Shown: in pieces, positions 59,300 through 64,000 of the stretch | Layout: the number at the start of each line of letters is the position of its first letter | Position numbering within the stretch: position 1 is the stretch's first letter | Origin: Streptomyces gossypii | GTDB taxonomy: Bacteria > Actinomycetota > Actinomycetes > Streptomycetales > Streptomycetaceae | Length of the DNA: 64,000 nt | NCBI RefSeq assembly: GCF_025165795.1 | Contig: NZ_JAJAGO010000002.1 | Span: 577,663 to 641,662 of the forward strand | Reading direction: 5' to 3' | Translations under genes and position numbers: made by a program | The notes under the pieces: model-generated | Databases searched by the model: none | Seen by the model: the letters and a program-made list of their open reading frames with translations, nothing else | What the model was told of the DNA's origin: nothing

Positions 59300-61222
59300 T
59301 CATCCGCGCGAGCCATGTGATGGTTGCGGCTGGTCCGGCTGGCGCGACGGTTCAGCCTGTACGACCAGCGGGAGCGTCCGGACACCGCCCACCGGCAGAT
59401 GGACCGGCACGGGAGGCTCGTCCCGCGTGACGGCGGGGGACTGCCACAGCCGCGTGTCGTCACCGCGGCCGGAGAAGCGGACCGGACTGCCGACGGGCGT
59501 GAGCTTGTCGAGCCTGGTCAGCGCGTCGTAGGCGACGCACGCCCGGTTGAGGTCGATGGTCACGGGCGACCGTGCGTGCACCGTCCCACCGCGCCCGTGG
59601 GTGCCGCTGTCGATCCGGAGGCTCTGGCGCTGCCACATCCACGTGCTCGGGCTGATCCGTAGGGGCGGCGCCGCGCTCTCGCCGCCGCGTTCGAAGACGT
59701 CCCCGCTCAGAAGGCTGAGCGCGCACTTCGCGGGGGGCGGCTCGGGCGGGGGAGTCGGCGCCGGAGCGGGAGGAGGGGCCGGGGCGGGGTCGCGGGGCGA
59801 CTCCGGGCCCTCACTGGGCGGAGGCGTCGGCGTCGGCTTCCCCTCCGGCGCCGGTGTGGGCGTGGGCTCCGGGCTCGGCTCAGGGCTCGCCTTCGGACCA
59901 GGCTGCCGACTCGGCTCGGTGTCGCGGGCGGCCGTGGTGTCGGGCGTGCTGTCGGGCGTGCTGTCGGGGGCGGTGTCGCGCACGGGATCGGGAGAGGGCC
60001 GGGAGGGGGGCGCGGGAGCGGGCTGCCCGGGATGGCGCCCTGGGCCAGGCTCCTCCGGTGGCGGCGCTGGCACGACGGGCGCGGCCGAGGGTTTCGCCCG
60101 CGGCTTGCCGGTGTCGTCGTCCTTGTCGCCACCCGCCAGTGCCAGGGCGACGGCGAGGCCGGTGGCGGTCACCACACCGGCCGCGATCCCGATCTTGACC
60201 GGTGTGCCCAGTCCTTCGGAGGCGGCGCCCGCCGCGCCCCCGCCCGCCGCGCCCCCCGCACCCGAGGCTGCCGCCGCGCTGCCGCCGCCCGTCAGGAGTG
60301 CGCCGAACCCCTTGGCACCGCCCGTGGTGGCGAACCAGCCGATGAAGGCGACCGGCACCAGGAGACGGATCTCGCTGTTGACGTCCTTGACCTCCATCGC
60401 CGCGGTGCGGCACTCGGCGCACTCCTCCAGATGCTTGCTCAGCCCGCGCTCAGCCCGCATCCGGAGCCCGCCGCGTGCGTAGGCGCCCAGCCGGTCCGCG
60501 TAGCGCGCGCAGTCGCCGCCGGAGGTCAGGGCGTGGCTGACATGCGCCTGGAGATACGCTTGCTTGAGCTTCTCCCTGGCCCGGTGCGCGAGCACGGCCG
60601 TGGCGTTGTCCGAGAGGCCCAGCAGCGGTGCGACGTCCTTCGGCGACTCCTCTTCGACGGTCGTGTGCCACAGCACCGTCTGGTACTTCTCCGGCAGGCT
60701 GCGGAACGCCTGCACCGCAAGTGAGCGGTCAGCCTCCCGCATCGTCCGCACATCCGCGCCCGGGTCGTAGGCGCCTGCCTTGGCGGTGGCGGCGGAGCCG
60801 TCGGCCGACTGCGCGAACACCGCGAAATCCTCGACGAGTTGCTCCCGCCTGGCGGTCTTGGCCCAGGCCCCCGCCACCCGGCGGACCGAGGTCAGCAGAT
60901 AGGCGCGGACCGCCGTCTCCGGTCCGGACCCGCCGCGCACGGCTTGCAGGGTGCGGGTGAAGACCTCGTTGGTGAGGTCCTCCGCAGTGTGCGAATCCCG
61001 GCAGCACGTACGGGCGTAACGGCGCACGGCGTCCGCGTGGCGCCGGTACAGCGCGTCGTACGCGCCGGTGTCCCCCGTACGCATCCGGGTGACGAGCGTG
61101 GAGTCGGAGGGCTCCTCGCCGGTCTCCGCACGCCGCCCACGCCGCCCTCGCTGCCGTGGGACGCTCGGCGCCCCCGATACCGCGCCGGTGTCGTGCGGGT
61201 CTTCCCACCCCTCAACACCCAT
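59300..61222 (-). CDS. ECF sigma factor fused to anti-sigma motif, membrane segment and C-terminal domain
   Basis: A 640-residue multidomain sigma factor. Sigma-70 region 2 lies at about 45-110 and region 4 at 170-222 (SLPEKYQTVL, LLGLSDNATAVLAHRAREKL). A zinc anti-sigma-like H-x3-C-x2-C follows at 264-271 (HLEECAEC), then a TM segment (about 342-363), a long Pro-rich stalk (about 378-515) and a C-terminal domain (about 520-640) predicted to lie outside the cell. This matches the large membrane-linked ECF groups with carbohydrate-binding-like ends. ATG at 61222 is used. It is convergent with the AfsR-type gene. Confidence 0.88.
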   Translation of the reverse strand: MGVEGWEDPHDTGAVSGAPSVPRQRGRRGRRAETGEEPSDSTLVTRMRTGDTGAYDALYRRHADAVRRYARTCCRDSHTAEDLTNEVFTRTLQAVRGGSGPETAVRAYLLTSVRRVAGAWAKTARREQLVEDFAVFAQSADGSAATAKAGAYDPGADVRTMREADRSLAVQAFRSLPEKYQTVLWHTTVEEESPKDVAPLLGLSDNATAVLAHRAREKLKQAYLQAHVSHALTSGGDCARYADRLGAYARGGLRMRAERGLSKHLEECAECRTAAMEVKDVNSEIRLLVPVAFIGWFATTGGAKGFGALLTGGGSAAAASGAGGAAGGGAAGAASEGLGTPVKIGIAAGVVTATGLAVALALAGGDKDDDTGKPRAKPSAAPVVPAPPPEEPGPGRHPGQPAPAPPSRPSPDPVRDTAPDSTPDSTPDTTAARDTEPSRQPGPKASPEPSPEPTPTPAPEGKPTPTPPPSEGPESPRDPAPAPPPAPAPTPPPEPPPAKCALSLLSGDVFERGGESAAPPLRISPSTWMWQRQSLRIDSGTHGRGGTVHARSPVTIDLNRACVAYDALTRLDKLTPVGSPVRFSGRGDDTRLWQSPAVTRDEPPVPVHLPVGGVRTLPLVVQAEPSRQPDQPQPSHGSRG

Positions 61223-61402
61223 AGCGGATGCCCCCGTTCACGCTCGCCGCCGAGACCGGGGCAAGAGTGACACAGAGGAGACGATTGACAGCCGTTCAAG
61301 GACAACAACCACTCATACGGGGTGAGTTCGGGTATGGCGTCTTGCGCCCGTACTCACCCCGATGCGTGGTCACCACCCCGCGCGAAGCGTCCGTGGGGTG
61401 AT

Positions 61403-62224
61403 TCAGAGGGTGGGCCGTGAGCGCAGGCCCTCCAGCAGGATGTCCAGCAGCCGGGCCGAAGCTGCCGCCTGCTGGTCCGGGTCCGGCAGCATGGGCGCTG
61501 CCGTGGCTATCACCAGCAGGACATCGCCGACCGTCACACTGGCGCGCAGTTCACCTGCGGCCCGTGCCCGCTCGACCAGCTGCCCCACCACCTCCAGCAG
61601 TTCCGTCTCGCCCGAGGCGTCCGCCCCCGGGTCGGCACTTCCGGGCCTCAGCTCGTCCGGGCGGCTGGTCTGCTCGATCTCCGCCACCGTGTGCGACTCC
61701 ACCAGGACCAGCCCCGGCTGGCGTTCCCGGGCGACCTGCCGCTGCTGCGGCACCCGCATCTCCGTGTCGAGCCCTTCGATCTCGACACCGTGCGCCGTTC
61801 CGTTGAATGGTGCGGTCGGCGTCGGCGTCGTCGCCTCCGCTGCCGCCTCTTCGTCCGGAGCCTCCGTGCGCAGTATCCGGGGCGGCAGCAGCCGCCCCGC
61901 GCCGGAGGCGACCGAGGTGCGCAGGAACCGCGACAGTGCGGCCCATGGCTGCTCCTCCTGGCCCAGTGCCGCCTTCGCCTGCTCGGTCAGCCGGGCCGTC
62001 TCCTCCTCGGCTATCCGGCGGACCAGCACGTCCTTGCTGGGGAAGCGCCGGTAGACCGTCCCGACACCGACCCTGGCACGACGCGCCACGTCTTCCATCG
62101 GCGCGCCGTAACCCAGCTCGCCGAAGACCTCGCGTGCCGCGCGTAGAACATGCTCAAGATTGCGCTGCGCATCGACCCGCAGTGGGGTCGAGCGCGTAGA
62201 GTCCTGAATCCCCTGAATGTGCAT
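61403..62224 (-). CDS. TetR family regulator with a central insertion
   Basis: A 273-residue TetR regulator, longer than the family's usual ~200. The HTH lies at residues about 24-72 (APMEDVARRARVGVGTVYRRF). Between helices there is a roughly 60-residue Ala/Glu/Thr-rich low-complexity insert (about 120-180) before the helical ligand-binding end. The start is ATG 62224 after GGGGGAACA. The insert might bind a partner or just be disordered. The gene it controls is unknown; the NDH-2-like flavoprotein is divergent. Confidence 0.9.
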   Translation of the reverse strand: MHIQGIQDSTRSTPLRVDAQRNLEHVLRAAREVFGELGYGAPMEDVARRARVGVGTVYRRFPSKDVLVRRIAEEETARLTEQAKAALGQEEQPWAALSRFLRTSVASGAGRLLPPRILRTEAPDEEAAAEATTPTPTAPFNGTAHGVEIEGLDTEMRVPQQRQVARERQPGLVLVESHTVAEIEQTSRPDELRPGSADPGADASGETELLEVVGQLVERARAAGELRASVTVGDVLLVIATAAPMLPDPDQQAAASARLLDILLEGLRSRPTL

Positions 62225-62558
62225 AGTTGTTCCCCCGGTAATGATGTCTCCCCCCGGAGACCCCCGCCCTCGTGTGGTCGGTGCGCTCTCAGTATGCGGA
62301 GTGCCCCGACGGGTAACGAACATAGTTGAGCCCACGTCAAGTGAGAAGAGGGCACCTCCGCGTGGCAACCGCCCCGATTGGAGTACCGGTCCGGAATGTT
62401 CGCCTCCGGCACCCTCCGCAGCCCTCCCAAATTCGGCCTGACCTGCACCGATTCCTCTCGGTAAAGCACCCGCAGCGAAACGGACTAGTTACCTCCGCCA
62501 GTCATACAATTCGCTGGAGCTGTGGACAAACACCGGGGTCCGGGTGCGTCATGGACAT

Positions 62559-63926
62559 GTGACGAACGAACCCGTGCGCATTCTCGTGGTCGGCGGCGGA
62601 TACGTCGGCATGTACACAGCCCTGCGCCTGGAGCGGACGCTGAAACAGCAGCTCGGACGCGGTGAAGTGCAGATCGTGGTTGTCGACCCCGAGCCTTATA
62701 TGACGTATCAGCCCTTCCTGCCGGAGGCCGCCGCAGGGTCCATCTCGCCGCGCCACGTGGTCGTGCCGCTGCGTCGTACGCTGTCGAAATGCCAGGTCAT
62801 CGTCGGTGAGGCCAAGGCGATCGACCACATCAAGCGCGTCGCCAGCATCGAGACCCTGGCCACGGCCGAGGAGGGAACCGGCGCCATCGAGGTGCCGTAC
62901 GACGAGCTGGTACTGGCTCCCGGCTCAGTGTCCCGCACCCTGCCGATCCCCGGCCTCGCCGAGCACGGCATCGGCTTCAAGACCGTCGAGGAGGCGATCG
63001 GGCTGCGCAACCACGTCCTGGAGCAGCTCGACATCGCCTCCTCCACCCGCAGCCCCGAAGTCCGCGACGCCGCCCTGACCTTCGTCTTCGTCGGCGGCGG
63101 CTACGCGGGTGTGGAGGCGCTCGCGGAACTGGAGGACATGGCCCGCTACGCCTGCCGCTACTACCACAACGTCCAGCCGGACGACGTGAAGTTCCTGCTG
63201 ATCGAGGCGACCGACCGCATCCTCCCCGAGGTCGGCGAGGAGATGGGCCGCTACGCCGTACGGGAGCTGCGCGCACGCAGCATCGACGTACGACTGGAGA
63301 CCCGGCTGGACACCTGCGAGAACCGGATCGCCGTGCTGAGCGACGGCTCCCGGTACCCCACCCGCACCCTTGTGTGGACCGCGGGAGTCAAGCCGCACCC
63401 CATCCTCGCCGCGACCGGGCTCCCGCTGAACAAGCGCGGCAGGCTGCGCTGCACCCCGCAACTCCGGGTGCACGGCACCGAGCACGCCTGGTCCGCCGGC
63501 GACGCGGCGGCCGTCCCGGACCTGGCGGCCGAGGAGGACGGCAGCCCGGGAGCCGAGTGCGCGCCCAACGCCCAGCACGCCGTACGGCAGGCCCGGCGAC
63601 TCGCCGCGAACATCACGGCCTCCCTCAAGGGGGAGGAGCCCGCCGACTACCGGCACGCGTACGTGGGCTCGGTCGCCTCACTCGGCCTGCACAAGGGGGT
63701 CGCCCAGGTGTACGGGCGAAAGCTCAAGGGCTACCCCGCCTGGTTCATGCACCGCGCGTATCACCTGAGCCGGGTGCCGACCATGAACCGGAAGGCGAGG
63801 GTGCTGGCCGAATGGACACTGTCCGGACTCTTCAAGCGCGAGATCGTCTCGCTCGGCTCGCTCGAACACCCCCGTGCCGAATTCGAGCTGGCGGCAGGAA
63901 CCGGCCGCCATCCGGAAGGCCCCTGA
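62559..63926 (+). CDS. NDH-2-like NAD(P)H dehydrogenase (FAD-dependent)
   Basis: A 455-residue flavoprotein of the type II NADH dehydrogenase/pyridine nucleotide-disulfide oxidoreductase class. FAD motif VVGGGYVGMYTAL is near residue 10, the NADH-binding motif FVFVGGGYAGVEALAE at about 170-185, and GDAAAVPDLA closes the FAD fold. It would pass electrons from NADH to quinone. The C-terminal part lacks a clear membrane anchor. GTG 62559 was preferred to GTG 62544; both lack a strong ribosome site. Confidence 0.92.
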   Translation: MTNEPVRILVVGGGYVGMYTALRLERTLKQQLGRGEVQIVVVDPEPYMTYQPFLPEAAAGSISPRHVVVPLRRTLSKCQVIVGEAKAIDHIKRVASIETLATAEEGTGAIEVPYDELVLAPGSVSRTLPIPGLAEHGIGFKTVEEAIGLRNHVLEQLDIASSTRSPEVRDAALTFVFVGGGYAGVEALAELEDMARYACRYYHNVQPDDVKFLLIEATDRILPEVGEEMGRYAVRELRARSIDVRLETRLDTCENRIAVLSDGSRYPTRTLVWTAGVKPHPILAATGLPLNKRGRLRCTPQLRVHGTEHAWSAGDAAAVPDLAAEEDGSPGAECAPNAQHAVRQARRLAANITASLKGEEPADYRHAYVGSVASLGLHKGVAQVYGRKLKGYPAWFMHRAYHLSRVPTMNRKARVLAEWTLSGLFKREIVSLGSLEHPRAEFELAAGTGRHPEGP

Positions 63927-64000
63927 CCGCAGACGGAACTCCTCGCCGCACGGCACCGTCCGACCGGTGTCAGTCCCTTCGGCCACACTGGACGTGTGAC

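Noticed and set aside
1..64000. tRNA, rRNA, transposase or integrase genes
   Set aside because: None recognised by eye on either strand; a tRNA search program would be needed to exclude short RNA genes.

Overview
The window is high-GC, codon-biased actinobacterial DNA and almost certainly chromosomal Streptomyces (or a close relative). The evidence is G/C-ending third codon positions nearly throughout, many GTG/TTG and leaderless starts, XRE-DUF397 and SARP-type regulators, a cyclic di-AMP riboswitch ahead of an M23 peptidase, and rare TTA codons confined to specialised genes. No rRNA, tRNA, CRISPR array, transposase or integrase was seen.

Layout. 0-5.9 kb: a VOC protein fragment with its divergent WYL regulator, an MMPL exporter with a divergent TetR regulator, then two damaged secreted-protein genes (an L,D-transpeptidase relic and an I36-type inhibitor with a disrupted signal peptide). 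5.9-14.4 kb: a palindrome-rich leader followed by a tight operon for a CreE-like flavin monooxygenase and a CreD-like fumarase-superfamily lyase, then a Nudix hydrolase. The first two match the aspartate-nitrosuccinate route that makes nitrous acid for N-N bond chemistry, and both carry a TTA (bldA) codon. A TetR regulator, an MFS exporter and a BBE-type FAD oxidase follow. 14.5-25 kb: mostly housekeeping and envelope functions (GH16 glucanase, SpoIIE-type phosphatase, riboswitch-controlled M23 peptidase) plus small enzymes, including a TetR/SDR pair around a perfect operator.

25-39 kb looks like a conflict or defence island. A translationally coupled operon runs zinc-ribbon Ser/Thr kinase > CHAT caspase-like protease > alpha/beta hydrolase. 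Next come a third-type MMPL exporter, a frameshifted AbiEi/DUF559-like gene, an Imm49-like immunity protein, an XRE-DUF397 pair, a MutT-like Nudix, and a large PLD-nuclease/SF2 helicase/DUF3427 protein whose base composition is visibly lower in GC than its neighbours.

39-64 kb: GNAT enzyme, a decayed TPR protein, an ArsR/small-membrane-protein/MMPL module, a PrsW-like protease, trmB, a lipoprotein, lhgO, a TPR regulator, an asparagine-synthetase-like protein lacking key catalytic residues, ogt with a DNA-damage-type 2OG-Fe(II) oxygenase, an AfsR-type regulator, an ECF sigma factor fused to a zinc anti-sigma motif, a membrane segment and a C-terminal domain, a TetR regulator, and an NDH-2-like flavoprotein.

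The two most interesting systems are the bldA-marked nitrosuccinate operon (6.3-10.7 kb) and the kinase-CHAT-hydrolase operon (25.0-29.3 kb).
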